64,000 bases of DNA, from the NCBI RefSeq assembly GCF_009687865.1, contig NZ_BLAE01000048.1:1-64000 (forward strand). Direction: 5' to 3'. The DNA comes from Acrocarpospora macrocephala (GTDB lineage Bacteria > Actinomycetota > Actinomycetes > Streptosporangiales > Streptosporangiaceae). The notes under the pieces are model-generated. The model had not been told where the DNA came from. It saw only the letters and a program-made list of their open reading frames with translations, and ran no database searches. The number at the start of each line of letters is the position of its first letter. Position 1 is the stretch's first letter. The position numbers and the translations under genes were made by a program. Shown here piece after piece: positions 42,412 to 51,503 of this stretch.

Positions 42412-44613
42412 ATGAAGAAGCCGATTATTCCTGGACGGCCGGGTGGGGAAGCGCCCCAGGTTGAGGAGCCCACGGAGCCGCGGGAGCCGCTGCCGCCCAA
42501 ACCCGACCAGCGGGGCCCGGACTCCTACAGCCCGACCGGGCAGGCCACCGGAATGCCCGCCGAGTTCCGGGCCCAGCGCGGCGCGTACCTGACGACCGCG
42601 CAGGGACTGCGGCTGCCCGACACCGACCATTCCCTCAAAGCGGGCCCGCGCGGCCCGGTGCTCCTGCGCGACCACCACCTGCGAGAGAAGATCACCCACT
42701 TCGACCACGAACGTATCCCGGAGCGCGTCGTGCACGCCCGCGGCGCCGCCGCGCACGGCGTCTTCCGCGGGTACGGCAACGCCGCCGCCATCACCAAAGC
42801 GGCGTTCCTGGCCAAGGGCGAGGAGACCCCGGTCTTCGTCCGCTTCTCCACCGTACTGGGCTCGCGCGGCTCGGCCGACACCGTGCGCGACACCCGCGGC
42901 TTCGCGACCAAGTTCTACACCAGCGAGGGCGTCTTCGACCTGGTCGGCAACAACATCCCAGTGTTCTTCATCCAGGACGCGATCAAGTTCCCGGATGTGA
43001 TCCACGCCGCCAAACCGCAGCCCGACCGGGAGATCCCGCAGGCCCAGAGCGCGCACGACACGTTCTGGGACTTCGTCTCCCTGCACACCGAGGCGACGCA
43101 TCACACCCTGTGGAACATGTCCGACCGGGGCATCCCGCGCTCGTTCCGGACCATGGAGGGGTTCGGGGTGCACACCTTCCGCCTGGTCAACGCCGACGGC
43201 GGGACGTCGCTGGTCAAGTTCCACTGGAAGCCGAGGATGGGCGTGCACTCGCTGGTGTGGGAGGAGGCGCAGCTGATCAACGGCATAGACCCGGACTTCC
43301 ACCGCCGCGACCTCGCCGACGCGATCGAGGCGGGGGCCTTTCCGGAATGGGAGTTCGGCGTGCAGGTCTTCCCCGACACGCCGGAGCAGACCTTCGAGGG
43401 CATCGACCTGCTGGACCCCACCAAGATCGTCCCCGAGGAGCTGGCGCCGGTCCAGCCGATCGGGCTGATGACCCTCAACGCCAACCCGGTGAACTATTTC
43501 GCCGAGACCGAGCAGGTGGCCTTCCACGTCGGCCACCTGGTGCCGGGCATCGACGTCACCGACGATCCGCTGCTGGCCGGGCGGCTCTTCTCCTACCTGG
43601 ACACCCAGATCACCCGCCTGGGCGGGCCCAACTTCGCGCAGCTACCCATCAACCGGACCCACGCCCAGGTCAACGACCTGCTGCGGGACGGCATGCACCA
43701 GACCGCCGTGCACGCGGGGGCGGCGCCGTACCGGCCGAACTCGCTGGACGGCGGGTGCCCGTTCCAGGCGGGGACGGCGGCGGGCGGGTATGTGGAGACG
43801 CCGGTTCAGGTGGCCGCGGCGCCGCGGGTGCGGGCGGCTCCGGCGTCGTTCGACGATCATTTCAGCCAGCCGAGGATGTTCTGGCTGAGCCTGTCGCCGG
43901 TGGAGCGGGAGCACGTGATCGCCGCCTACACCTTCGAGCTGAGCAAGGTCTACGAGCCGGCGATCAGGGAACGCGTGGTGCGGGTGCTGGGCGGGATCGA
44001 TCCGCGGCTGAGCGCCCAGGTGGCCGAAGGGCTCGGGCTGCCCGCGCAGGAGCAGCCGGGCAAGCCGGCGTCGGTGTCGGCCAGTCCGGCGCTGTCCCAG
44101 ATGGGCGGGACCTGGCCGATCACCGGGCGGGTGATCGGCATCGTGGCCGGTGACGACGATCTCGACGCCGTACGCCGGGTGCGGCAGGAGGTGTTCGAGG
44201 CGGGGATGGTGCCGCTGGTCGTCGCGGCCAGCGGGGGCGTGCTCCCCGGCGGGGGCGATCCGGTCCCGGTGCAGCGGACGTTCGCGGCGGCCCGGTCGGT
44301 GGAGTTCGACGCCCTGCTGGTGGCCGGCGCGCCCGGTCCCGGCAAGGACGCGCGCGGTGTCCGGGACGCGAAAGCCGCCAACGGCAAGGCCGCCATGGTG
44401 ATCGATCCGCGGGTCCTGCTGATGCTGCACGAGGCGTACCGGCATGCCAAACCGCTGGGCGGCTGGGGCGACGCGGCGACCGCGTTCGACGTGGCGGGCA
44501 TCGCCACCGACGCGCCCGGGATCGTCATCGGCTCCGACGCGGCAGCCGTGCTGGGCGAGGTGACCGAGCTGCTCACGCGGCACCGCGTCTGGGACCGGTT
44601 CCCGGCGGCCTGA
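42412..44613 (+). CDS. katE: Large-subunit monofunctional catalase (HPII/KatE type)
   Basis: A 733-residue clade II catalase, decomposing hydrogen peroxide in the cytoplasm. The distal His is in RVVHARGAAAHG, the distal Asn in LVGNNIPVFF, and the haem-ligand Tyr in RLFSYLDTQ. The C-terminal ~150 residues form the flavodoxin/class-I-amidotransferase-like domain (RVIGIVAGDDDLDAVRRVRQ) of large catalases. The Pro-rich N-terminal extension (~1-45) is also typical. Excellent ribosome-binding site GGAAGAGGAG. It is alone in its transcript. Confidence 0.95.
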   Translation: MKKPIIPGRPGGEAPQVEEPTEPREPLPPKPDQRGPDSYSPTGQATGMPAEFRAQRGAYLTTAQGLRLPDTDHSLKAGPRGPVLLRDHHLREKITHFDHERIPERVVHARGAAAHGVFRGYGNAAAITKAAFLAKGEETPVFVRFSTVLGSRGSADTVRDTRGFATKFYTSEGVFDLVGNNIPVFFIQDAIKFPDVIHAAKPQPDREIPQAQSAHDTFWDFVSLHTEATHHTLWNMSDRGIPRSFRTMEGFGVHTFRLVNADGGTSLVKFHWKPRMGVHSLVWEEAQLINGIDPDFHRRDLADAIEAGAFPEWEFGVQVFPDTPEQTFEGIDLLDPTKIVPEELAPVQPIGLMTLNANPVNYFAETEQVAFHVGHLVPGIDVTDDPLLAGRLFSYLDTQITRLGGPNFAQLPINRTHAQVNDLLRDGMHQTAVHAGAAPYRPNSLDGGCPFQAGTAAGGYVETPVQVAAAPRVRAAPASFDDHFSQPRMFWLSLSPVEREHVIAAYTFELSKVYEPAIRERVVRVLGGIDPRLSAQVAEGLGLPAQEQPGKPASVSASPALSQMGGTWPITGRVIGIVAGDDDLDAVRRVRQEVFEAGMVPLVVAASGGVLPGGGDPVPVQRTFAAARSVEFDALLVAGAPGPGKDARGVRDAKAANGKAAMVIDPRVLLMLHEAYRHAKPLGGWGDAATAFDVAGIATDAPGIVIGSDAAAVLGEVTELLTRHRVWDRFPAA

Positions 44614-44616
44614 TCG

Positions 44617-45339
44617 TCAGCCGAAGCGCTCGGCCGTCCAGGCGTCCCACGCGGCCTGCTCGTCGCGGCCCGCGAAGTTCTGGTGGCCGAGCACGAGGGC
44701 GTCGCCGCGGTCGGACCCGGAGTGGATGAACCGGTACAGGCCCTCGCCGGTCCGCACGCCCAGGTTGACGGGCAGGTTCGCGTAGAAGACGACCCCGGCG
44801 GAGCCGTCCGGAAGCCGGACGGCCGCGCCGTCGGCGACCTCGGGCGTGACGCCCAGCGACTCGGTGACGACCTTCCAGACGGCGTCGGGGCCGCCCGCTC
44901 CGGGCCGGAAGACCGTGGTGACCGACGGGGCGCGGCCCGCGAAGTGCGCGAGATACTGGCTGAGGGTCTCCAGGTAGATGGGCCAGCCGGCCTTCATCGC
45001 CTCGAACTCGGTCTCCCAGTCGTCGCCGAGCATGCCGCTGTGCACCAGCCGCAGCACGGTCGTGCCGCCGCCACGCCCCTCTATGAGGTATTCCATCGCC
45101 ATGAAGCGGCCGTCGGGGGCTTCATCACTGCGGGTCGCGAAGCGGCTGCCCGGCTCGTAAGCGGTGATCGTGGACTGCTCGGTGTGGCCCAGCATCGTGA
45201 ACGCGGCGCGGCCGTCGGCGAACTGGGTGCGCCCCATGAACCAGGAGTCGACGCCGGGACCGGTCGCGATCGCCTCCCAGACCTGCTCGGGCGTGGCGGC
45301 GAGCTCGATCTCCTGGCTCAGCTCGAACGGGTGCGTCAT
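44617..45339 (-). CDS. SRPBCC/AHSA1-family ligand-binding protein
   Basis: A 240-residue protein. The N-terminal SRPBCC fold (~1-140: IELAATPEQVWEAIATGPGVDSWF, VLRLVHSGML) is an Aha1-type hydrophobic cavity domain, followed by a second ~90-residue region. It overlaps the ArsR-type regulator by 4 nt. ArsR-SRPBCC gene pairs are common in actinomycetes; the ligand is unknown. Confidence 0.88.
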   Translation of the reverse strand: MTHPFELSQEIELAATPEQVWEAIATGPGVDSWFMGRTQFADGRAAFTMLGHTEQSTITAYEPGSRFATRSDEAPDGRFMAMEYLIEGRGGGTTVLRLVHSGMLGDDWETEFEAMKAGWPIYLETLSQYLAHFAGRAPSVTTVFRPGAGGPDAVWKVVTESLGVTPEVADGAAVRLPDGSAGVVFYANLPVNLGVRTGEGLYRFIHSGSDRGDALVLGHQNFAGRDEQAAWDAWTAERFG

Positions 45340-45923
45340 CGGGCGTCCTTCACGCTCGGGTGGACGGCGACGACGATCCGGTGATCGCGGCCGTGCTCGG
45401 CGGCCTCGTCATGGTACCGGGACACCAGGGCCGCGACGGCCCCGGCGAGCTCCTCGGCGAACGCGGCCCGGTCGGCGGCCGAGGCGAAGCGCACCTCGCC
45501 GTCGATCGCGAAGGTCGCGACCCGCTTGCGCGCCCGGGCCGCGCCGGTGATGAGCGCCCCGACGTCGCGGACCAGCCGGGCCGCGACGGCCAGCAGCCAG
45601 CTCGCCGACAGCTGGTCGGGGGAGCGGGCCGGGTCCGGCTCCAGCGACCCCAACGCGGCCGGGGAGATCACGTAGGAGGCCGCGGTCGCCCGCATGATGC
45701 GCTCGTGCACGTTGCCCTTGCGCCGCTCCTCGATCATCTCGACGAGCCCGTGCGCCTCCAGCGTCTTCAGGTGGTAGTTGACCTTCTGCCGGGGCAGGCC
45801 GACCTTGGCGGCCAGCATGGTCGCGGACCCGGGCTCGCTCAGCTCGGCCAGCAGCCGGGCCCGGATGGGCGCCAGCGACACCTCGGCGGCGGCCGGGTCC
45901 TCGATCACGGCGATGTCCTGCAT
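45336..45923 (-). CDS. ArsR-like winged-helix regulator
   Basis: A 195-residue regulator with an HTH at ~20-80 (ARLLAELSEPGSATMLAAKVGLPRQKVNYHLKTLEAHGLVE). No metal-binding Cys cluster, so not a metal sensor. The C-terminal half is helical and variable. The ATG at 45923 lies about 7 nt after a -10-like box with no Shine-Dalgarno sequence, so translation is probably leaderless. Co-transcribed with the SRPBCC gene. Confidence 0.88.
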   Translation of the reverse strand: MQDIAVIEDPAAAEVSLAPIRARLLAELSEPGSATMLAAKVGLPRQKVNYHLKTLEAHGLVEMIEERRKGNVHERIMRATAASYVISPAALGSLEPDPARSPDQLSASWLLAVAARLVRDVGALITGAARARKRVATFAIDGEVRFASAADRAAFAEELAGAVAALVSRYHDEAAEHGRDHRIVVAVHPSVKDAR

Positions 45924-45930
45924 AACTCGC

Positions 45931-45959
45931 AGGCTACCTCCGACAAATTTTTCTGTCAA
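45931..45959 (-). promoter_or_regulatory. Promoter of the ArsR-SRPBCC unit, leaderless
   Basis: Reading the minus strand: TTGACA (45959-45954), a 17-nt spacer, then TAGCCT (45936-45931), and the ATG 7 nt later at 45923. The GACA...TGTC inverted repeat (45942-45957) sits over the -35 and spacer and may be the autoregulatory site. Confidence 0.6.
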
Positions 45960-46036
45960 GGAAACCCTATTCACCGGACAGACTCGCGGCCTCGGCGCGC
46001 CCGCTCGTACCGGCGGGGATGACCGTGCCGAAGTGC

Positions 46037-46489
46037 TCAGGTGGGCAGGGGGCGGTCGTTCACCACGTGCTTCATCACGAGGGTGGAGTTCAGTCGCTGC
46101 ACGCCCGGGAGCGCGGACAGCACGTCGTCTTCCAGTTCCTGGTAGGCGGTGAGGTCGGCGGTGATGACGCGGAGCAGGTAGTCCGGGTCGCCGAACAGGC
46201 GCTGGGCCTGGACGACCTCCGGCACCCGGGCCACCGCCGCCTCGAAGCCCAGCAGGGTGTCGCGGTCCTCCTGGCGCATGGTGACGAACACCAGCGCCTG
46301 GAACGTCAGGCCGAGCGCGGCGGGGTCCACGATCGCGCGGTAGCCGCGGATCGTGCCGCCACGCTCCAGTTCCCGCAGTCGGCGGTGGCACGGCGAGACG
46401 CTCAAGCCCACCCGCGCGGCCAACTCCGTGATCGTCAGGCGGCCGTCCTCCTGAAGGACAGCAAGAATCTTCCGGTCGATCGCGTCCAT
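46037..46489 (-). CDS. Lrp/AsnC-family regulator
   Basis: A 150-residue Lrp protein: N-terminal HTH (DAIDRKILAVLQEDGRLTITELAARVGLSVSPCHRRLRELE) and C-terminal RAM domain (FVTMRQEDRDTLLGFEAAVARVPEV). ATG at 46489 (MDAIDRKIL). It is divergent from a LysE-type exporter, the classical arrangement in which the Lrp protein senses an amino acid and switches on its export. Confidence 0.93.
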   Translation of the reverse strand: MDAIDRKILAVLQEDGRLTITELAARVGLSVSPCHRRLRELERGGTIRGYRAIVDPAALGLTFQALVFVTMRQEDRDTLLGFEAAVARVPEVVQAQRLFGDPDYLLRVITADLTAYQELEDDVLSALPGVQRLNSTLVMKHVVNDRPLPT

Positions 46490-46525
46490 TTGGAAGATTC
46501 TCCCACATGAGCGGCTTGGCGAAGT

Positions 46526-46544
46526 GAAAGTTGGAAGCACTTTC
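46526..46544. promoter_or_regulatory. Candidate Lrp operator
   Basis: GAAAGT-N7-ACTTTC forms an inverted repeat in the 103-bp gap between the lrp and lysE genes, about 50 bp before the lysE ATG. Size and symmetry fit an Lrp dimer site. Confidence 0.5.
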
Positions 46545-46592
46545 GGGCTGATCGAAACTATTCTTCTCCCATCGTCCGCCAATGGGGGATTT

Positions 46593-47210
46593 ATGGCCGC
46601 CAGTTCCGTGCTCGCCTTCTGGGCGGTCGCGCTTCTGCTCATCGTGGTGCCGGGCGCCGACTGGGCGTTCACCATCAGCGCCGGGTTGCGCCGCCGGTCG
46701 GTGTATCCCGCGGTGAGCGGACTGGTCGTCGGCTACGCCGCGATCACCCTCATCGTCGCGGGCGGCGTCGGCGCCCTGGTCGCCGGAAACCCGGCCATCC
46801 TGACCGGTCTCACCCTGGTCGGCGGCCTCTACCTGATCTGGCACGGCACGACGACCTTCGCCCACCCCGCCGAACCCGCCACCCCGGCCGACGGCCTGAC
46901 CGGCACCGACTGGAACACCTTCCTGCGCGGGATCGGCGTCAGCGGTCTCAACCCCAAAGGCCTGCTGATCTTCCTCGCCCTGCTCCCGCAGTTCACCGAC
47001 CCGCGCGGCCCCTGGCCGATCGCCGCGCAGATCAGCGTGCTCGGCCTGGCCTTCATGACCACCATCGGCCTGTTCTACCTCGGCATCGGCCGGCTCACCC
47101 ACACCGTCCTGTACGGCAGGCCCGCCGCCGCACGCCTGATCAGCCGCCTGTCCGGAGCCGCCATGATCGGCATCGGCGCCTGGCTCCTCATCGACCACCT
47201 GCTGAACTGA
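46593..47210 (+). CDS. LysE-family amino-acid exporter
   Basis: A 205-residue membrane protein with six segments. The conserved N-terminal FWAVALLLIVVPGADWAF and the NPKGLLIFLALLPQF motif after helix 3 identify the LysE/RhtB family. The ATG at 46593 follows GGGGGA. Its substrate would be an amino acid or analogue sensed by the divergent Lrp protein. Its 3' end overlaps the convergent TetR gene by 23 bp. Confidence 0.92.
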   Translation: MAASSVLAFWAVALLLIVVPGADWAFTISAGLRRRSVYPAVSGLVVGYAAITLIVAGGVGALVAGNPAILTGLTLVGGLYLIWHGTTTFAHPAEPATPADGLTGTDWNTFLRGIGVSGLNPKGLLIFLALLPQFTDPRGPWPIAAQISVLGLAFMTTIGLFYLGIGRLTHTVLYGRPAAARLISRLSGAAMIGIGAWLLIDHLLN

Positions 47211-47856
47211 ACGGAACCGCCGCGCGGTGCAAGCTGAGGGCCGCTGCCGGTGGCAGGGGCTCGGGCGGATCGACCGGATGCGCGCGGAGGGACTGGAGCA
47301 GCAGAGCCACGAGCCGGCGGGACGCCGCCACGGTCGCGTCGAGGGACGCGGCGCTGATGCCGCCGTTGGCCATGATCAGAAGCTTGAGGTCGTCATGCGT
47401 GAAGTCGGCGCGCAACTGCCCGCTCTCCTTGGCGCGCCGCGTCAGCTCGGCGAAACCGCGCACGTTGTGGTCGAGCTCCCGGCCGAAGTCGATCGCGTCG
47501 GGGAACGCCCCCAGGAACGCCGCGGTGAAACCCCTGTCGACGGCCTGCATGGCGCACGCCTTCTCGATGACCGCGCAGAATCCGCGCCACGGGTCCGGGT
47601 CGGCGAGGGCCTCGTCGACAGCCGCCACGCAGGTCGCCACCTGCTCGGCGAACACCTCGGTGATCAGCGATTCCTTCGTGGGGAAGTGGCGGTAGAGCGT
47701 CGCGGGCCCGATGCCGGCGCGCCGGGCGATCGCGCGCATCGGCACGTCAAGACCGAGCGCCGCGAAGGTCTCGCGGGCGACCTCGACGATGCGGTCGCGG
47801 TTGCGTCGCGCGTCGACGCGCAAGGCAGCTGGCATCCGAGAAGCATCGGCGGTCAT
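47188..47856 (-). CDS. TetR-family regulator
   Basis: A 222-residue TetR protein: HTH at ~12-60 (RRNRDRIVEVARETFAALG, MRAIARRAGIGPATLYRHFPTKESL). The ligand domain carries the TetR_C-type segment CAVIEKACAMQAVDRGF. The ATG at 47856 (MTADASRM) was chosen; an upstream GTG adds 3 residues. It is divergent from a quinone-oxidoreductase-like gene, its likely target. Confidence 0.9.
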   Translation of the reverse strand: MTADASRMPAALRVDARRNRDRIVEVARETFAALGLDVPMRAIARRAGIGPATLYRHFPTKESLITEVFAEQVATCVAAVDEALADPDPWRGFCAVIEKACAMQAVDRGFTAAFLGAFPDAIDFGRELDHNVRGFAELTRRAKESGQLRADFTHDDLKLLIMANGGISAASLDATVAASRRLVALLLQSLRAHPVDPPEPLPPAAALSLHRAAVPFSSAGGR

Positions 47857-47883
47857 ATCTCTCACTTTACCGCAAACGGACGG

Positions 47884-47927
47884 GGTGTTCCGATTCCCTT
47901 GCTAGCGTCCAGGACAACGGGAACACC
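47884..47927. promoter_or_regulatory. Inverted repeat in tetR/oxidoreductase control region
   Basis: GGTGTTCC (47884-47891) and GGAACACC (47920-47927) are exact inverted copies, 28 bp apart, centred between the two divergent starts. The wide spacing suggests either two operators for a TetR pair or one on each promoter. Confidence 0.45.
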
Positions 47928-47944
47928 TCGTCGGAAGGCACGGC

Positions 47945-48871
47945 ATGTTCGCTCTGCAGTACTCGCGGTTCGGCCCTTCCGACGTGCTCACCGTCGGCGA
48001 AGCGGCCGAGCCGCACGCCGGGCACGGCGAGATCCGCATCGCCGTCCGGGCCGCCGGCGTCGCGCCCGCCGACTGGAAAGTGCGCTCCGGCATGCCTCCG
48101 GGCCGCCCGCCGCTCAACTGGCCGCACATCCCCGGTGTGGACGCCGCGGGCGTTGTCGACCAGATCGGTGCCGGCGTCACCGGCGTCGCGATCGGCGAGG
48201 CCGTCTTCGGGCTGGTCGACATCGCCAAGCTCGGCGGCGCGTCCGCCGAGTTCGCCGTGCTCAAAGCGTGGGCCGCCAAGCCGGACGCGCTCAGCTGGGA
48301 GCAGGCCGGCGGCGCGGCGACCAGCGTCGAGACCGCCACCCGCGCCTTGACCGTGCTGGGCGTCACGGCGGGCACGACACTGCTGATCGAGGGCGCGGCC
48401 GGAGGCGTCGGCACCGCGACCGTGCAGCTCGCGGTCGCCCGCGGGGCCACCGTCATCGGCACGGCCGGCCCGGGCAACCACCAGTTCCTGGCCGGCCTCG
48501 GCGCCACGCCCACCACCTACGGCGCCGGCCTCGCCGAGCGGGTCGCGGCGCTGGCGCCCCGCGGCGTCGACGCGGTGCTCGACGCCGCGGGCTCCGGCTC
48601 GCTGCCCGATCTGGTCGCCGTCGCCGGTGACGCCGCCCGGGTCCTGTCGGTCGCCGATCTGAACGCCCACCAACACGGCGTACGGCTCTCCTACATCGGC
48701 AGCGGCGACGAGCCAGGCTACGCGGGCCTGGCCGTGGCGGCCGCCCTCGCCGCCGAGGGCCGGTTCACCGTGCCGCTGCACGCGGTCTTCCCGCTCAAGG
48801 ACGCCGCGAAGGCCCACGACCTGAGCGCCACCGGCCACGCCCGCGGAAAGATCGTGCTGACTGTGCCGTGA
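47945..48871 (+). CDS. NADP-dependent zinc-free quinone oxidoreductase-like protein
   Basis: A 308-residue medium-chain dehydrogenase/reductase without zinc ligands. The N-terminal GroES-like domain has PADWKVRSGMPPG and PGVDAAGVVDQIG; the Rossmann domain has EGAAGGVGTATVQLA. Reduces quinones or enones with NADPH. The 79-bp gap to the divergent TetR gene contains the inverted repeat described above. Confidence 0.92.
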   Translation: MFALQYSRFGPSDVLTVGEAAEPHAGHGEIRIAVRAAGVAPADWKVRSGMPPGRPPLNWPHIPGVDAAGVVDQIGAGVTGVAIGEAVFGLVDIAKLGGASAEFAVLKAWAAKPDALSWEQAGGAATSVETATRALTVLGVTAGTTLLIEGAAGGVGTATVQLAVARGATVIGTAGPGNHQFLAGLGATPTTYGAGLAERVAALAPRGVDAVLDAAGSGSLPDLVAVAGDAARVLSVADLNAHQHGVRLSYIGSGDEPGYAGLAVAAALAAEGRFTVPLHAVFPLKDAAKAHDLSATGHARGKIVLTVP

Positions 48872-48911
48872 TGAGCGATCGCTCCGGCCGTAGTATCGGC
48901 GGGAGGGCGCT

Positions 48912-51497
48912 GTGGACGTATGGCCGTTCGTGGGCAGGCGGGCCGAGCGGGAGTGGGCCGTGGCGACGCTGCGGCGCGGCAACGTGGTGATCGCCGGGGC
49001 CGCCGGGGTGGGGAAGAGCCGGCTGGCGAGCGAGGTCGCCACGGCGTTCGACGCGACCGTGCACGTGCGTGGGACGCGGGCGGCCCGGGCCTTGCCGCTG
49101 GGGGCGTTCGCCCCGCTGCTTCCCGAGGGTGAGCCGGGTTTCAATCCGCTCCGGTGGGCGGCGGGGGCGATCCTGTCCCGGGCGCCGTCGTTGCTGGTGG
49201 TGGATGACGCGCACCTGCTGGACGCCTCGTCGGCCGCGCTCACGCACCAGCTGGCGGATGCCGTCCGGGTGCTGGCGACCGTACGGGCGGGAGAGGAATG
49301 CCCGGATTCGGTGACCGCGCTGTGGGAGGACGATCTGGGCAGCCGCCTCGATCTGGCCCCCCTCACGGACACGGAGACGGCGGCGGTTCTCGCCTCCGTC
49401 CTGGGCGACCAGGTGGATCCACCCGCGGCGGCGCGGCTGCACACGCTCAGCCAGGGCAACGTGCTGCTGCTGCGCGAGCTGGTCACCGCCGCTCTGGAGG
49501 GCCAGGTTCTGGTCCGGCCCGACGGCCTGACCTGGCGGCTGGAGGGCGAGGTGCCCCGGGCGCCGCGCCTGATGGAGATGATCGAACGCCGGATGGGCCG
49601 GTTCGGCGACGCCGTCACCTCGGTCCTGGAGCTGGTCGCCCTGGCCGAGCCGATCGGCCTGGCCCCGCTGGCCGCGCTGACCGGCGGCGACGCGATCGAG
49701 GAGGCGGAGTCCCGCGGCCTGGTCGAGGTCGTCTCCGACGGCCGCCGCGCCGCCGTCCGCCTGGCCCACCCCCTGTACGGCGAGGCGGTGCGGCTCCCCG
49801 TCACGCGCCGGAGGCGCCGCTACGGGGAGCTGGCCGACGCGCTCCAGGCGACCGGCGCCCGCCGCCGCGAGGACGTGCTGCGGATCGCGGTCTGGCGGCT
49901 GGAGAGCGGCACCACCCCCGACCCGGCCCCGCTGGTGCGCGCCTGCCGCCTGGCCTGGGCCTCCCATGACTTCCCGCTGGCGATCCGGCTGGCCAGAGCC
50001 GCGCTGGCCCGCGCGGGAACCGACGAGGACCGGGTCGACGCCGCCATCATGCTCGGCACCCTGCTCAACTACTCGGGCCAGCCCGCCGAAGCGGAGACCT
50101 TGATCGCCCAGCTGCCCGCCGTCGCCGTCGCCGTCGACGAGCGGCGGCGCACCGAGCTCGCCCTCACCCGGGCGTGGAGCCTCGCGCTGGGTCTTGGCCG
50201 CGTCGAGGAGGGCATGGAGCTGCTGTCCCGGACCCGGGAACAGATCACGCAGGTCGCCTTCCGGCAGGACCTGTCCACGCTGCTGATCATGATCATGTCC
50301 GCGCGCACCGGGTTCGAGGAGCTGCTGGGGCACATCAACGCGTTGCTGGCGGAACCGCCGGTCACCGCCGCCGTACGGGCGCAGGCGCTGAACTGCCGGG
50401 CCCTCACCCTCGCCACGATCGGCCGCTACCACGAGGCGGGGGCCGACATCGCGGCGGCCGTCGGCGATCACGCGAACTGGGTGGACGCCGTGCCCGTGAT
50501 CCTGCTGCCCCTGCACGCGAACTGGTCGCTGAACCGGATGATGCTGGGCGACGTCGACGGCATGGAAGCGGCCATGGACAACCTGGCGGAACTGGTCGGG
50601 TCGGGCCACGGGTTCTCGTACGCGGCCCAGGCCCTGGCCCTGCACCGCGCGATGGCGGCCCGGCTGCGGGGCAGGTTCACCCAGGCCGCCAGGCTGCTCC
50701 AGGCCGCCCGGCGGCTCCCGGGCGACGACGCGCTCACCGGCCTCCTCGTGATCGAACACGCCTACGTGCTGGCCTTGCGGGGCGACGGGCCCGCCGCGAG
50801 GACGGCCTTCGACGAGGGCGTCACCGCGTACACCCGGCTTGGCGGCCTGGTCGACATGTTCCGCTACCTGACCGAACCCTGGGTCATCGCCGCCTCCGGC
50901 GAGCTGCGCAAAGGCGCGGAGTTCGCCCTGGTCACCGCGGACGTGGGCCGGGGGATGGGCGCCGTGGCCTTCGAAACCCACGCCCTGCACACCGTGGCCC
51001 GCCTCGGTTTCGCCGAACGCGCCGCCGACCGTCTCGCCGAGCTCGCCTCGGCCCAGGACGGCGACCTGGCCTCCCTCTTCGCCGTGCAGGCGCGCGCGTC
51101 CGCCGTCCAGGACGCTCCCGCGCTGGAACGGGTGACGTCCGAATTCACCAGGCTCGGCCTGCTCCCGTACGCGGCCGAGGCCTGCGCCCAGGCCGCCCAG
51201 GCGTGGGAGCACGCCGGCCGCCACGCCTCCGGCCGCGCCGCCGCCAGCCGCGCCTGGCTGCTGGCCGCCCGCTGCGACGGCCTGCGCACCCCGGCCGTGG
51301 CCCACCTCACCGCTCCCGGCCTGACCCGCCGGGAGGCCGAGATCGCCCGCCTGGCCTGCACCGGCCTGCCCAGCAAGCAGATCGCCGAACGCCTGTTCCT
51401 GTCCCCCCGCACGGTCGACAACCACCTGCAGAACGTGTACGCCAAACTCGGCGTCTCCAACCGCTCCGACCTCAGGCGCGTGCTGCGCCCCGACTGA
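48912..51497 (+). CDS. Large LuxR-family (LAL-type) ATPase regulator
   Basis: An 861-residue regulator. The N-terminal STAND-like ATPase has Walker A GAAGVGKSR (~33-41) and Walker B LLVVDDAHLLD. A long helical repeat middle (~300-780) is followed by a C-terminal LuxR HTH (LTRREAEIARLACTGLPSKQIA, SPRTVDNHLQNVYAKLG). Starts at GTG 48912 with GGGAGG upstream. LAL proteins activate secondary-metabolite or catabolic operons; no target is identifiable here. It follows the oxidoreductase gene by 40 bp. Confidence 0.92.
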   Translation: MDVWPFVGRRAEREWAVATLRRGNVVIAGAAGVGKSRLASEVATAFDATVHVRGTRAARALPLGAFAPLLPEGEPGFNPLRWAAGAILSRAPSLLVVDDAHLLDASSAALTHQLADAVRVLATVRAGEECPDSVTALWEDDLGSRLDLAPLTDTETAAVLASVLGDQVDPPAAARLHTLSQGNVLLLRELVTAALEGQVLVRPDGLTWRLEGEVPRAPRLMEMIERRMGRFGDAVTSVLELVALAEPIGLAPLAALTGGDAIEEAESRGLVEVVSDGRRAAVRLAHPLYGEAVRLPVTRRRRRYGELADALQATGARRREDVLRIAVWRLESGTTPDPAPLVRACRLAWASHDFPLAIRLARAALARAGTDEDRVDAAIMLGTLLNYSGQPAEAETLIAQLPAVAVAVDERRRTELALTRAWSLALGLGRVEEGMELLSRTREQITQVAFRQDLSTLLIMIMSARTGFEELLGHINALLAEPPVTAAVRAQALNCRALTLATIGRYHEAGADIAAAVGDHANWVDAVPVILLPLHANWSLNRMMLGDVDGMEAAMDNLAELVGSGHGFSYAAQALALHRAMAARLRGRFTQAARLLQAARRLPGDDALTGLLVIEHAYVLALRGDGPAARTAFDEGVTAYTRLGGLVDMFRYLTEPWVIAASGELRKGAEFALVTADVGRGMGAVAFETHALHTVARLGFAERAADRLAELASAQDGDLASLFAVQARASAVQDAPALERVTSEFTRLGLLPYAAEACAQAAQAWEHAGRHASGRAAASRAWLLAARCDGLRTPAVAHLTAPGLTRREAEIARLACTGLPSKQIAERLFLSPRTVDNHLQNVYAKLGVSNRSDLRRVLRPD

Positions 51498-51503
51498 TCC
51501 CGA

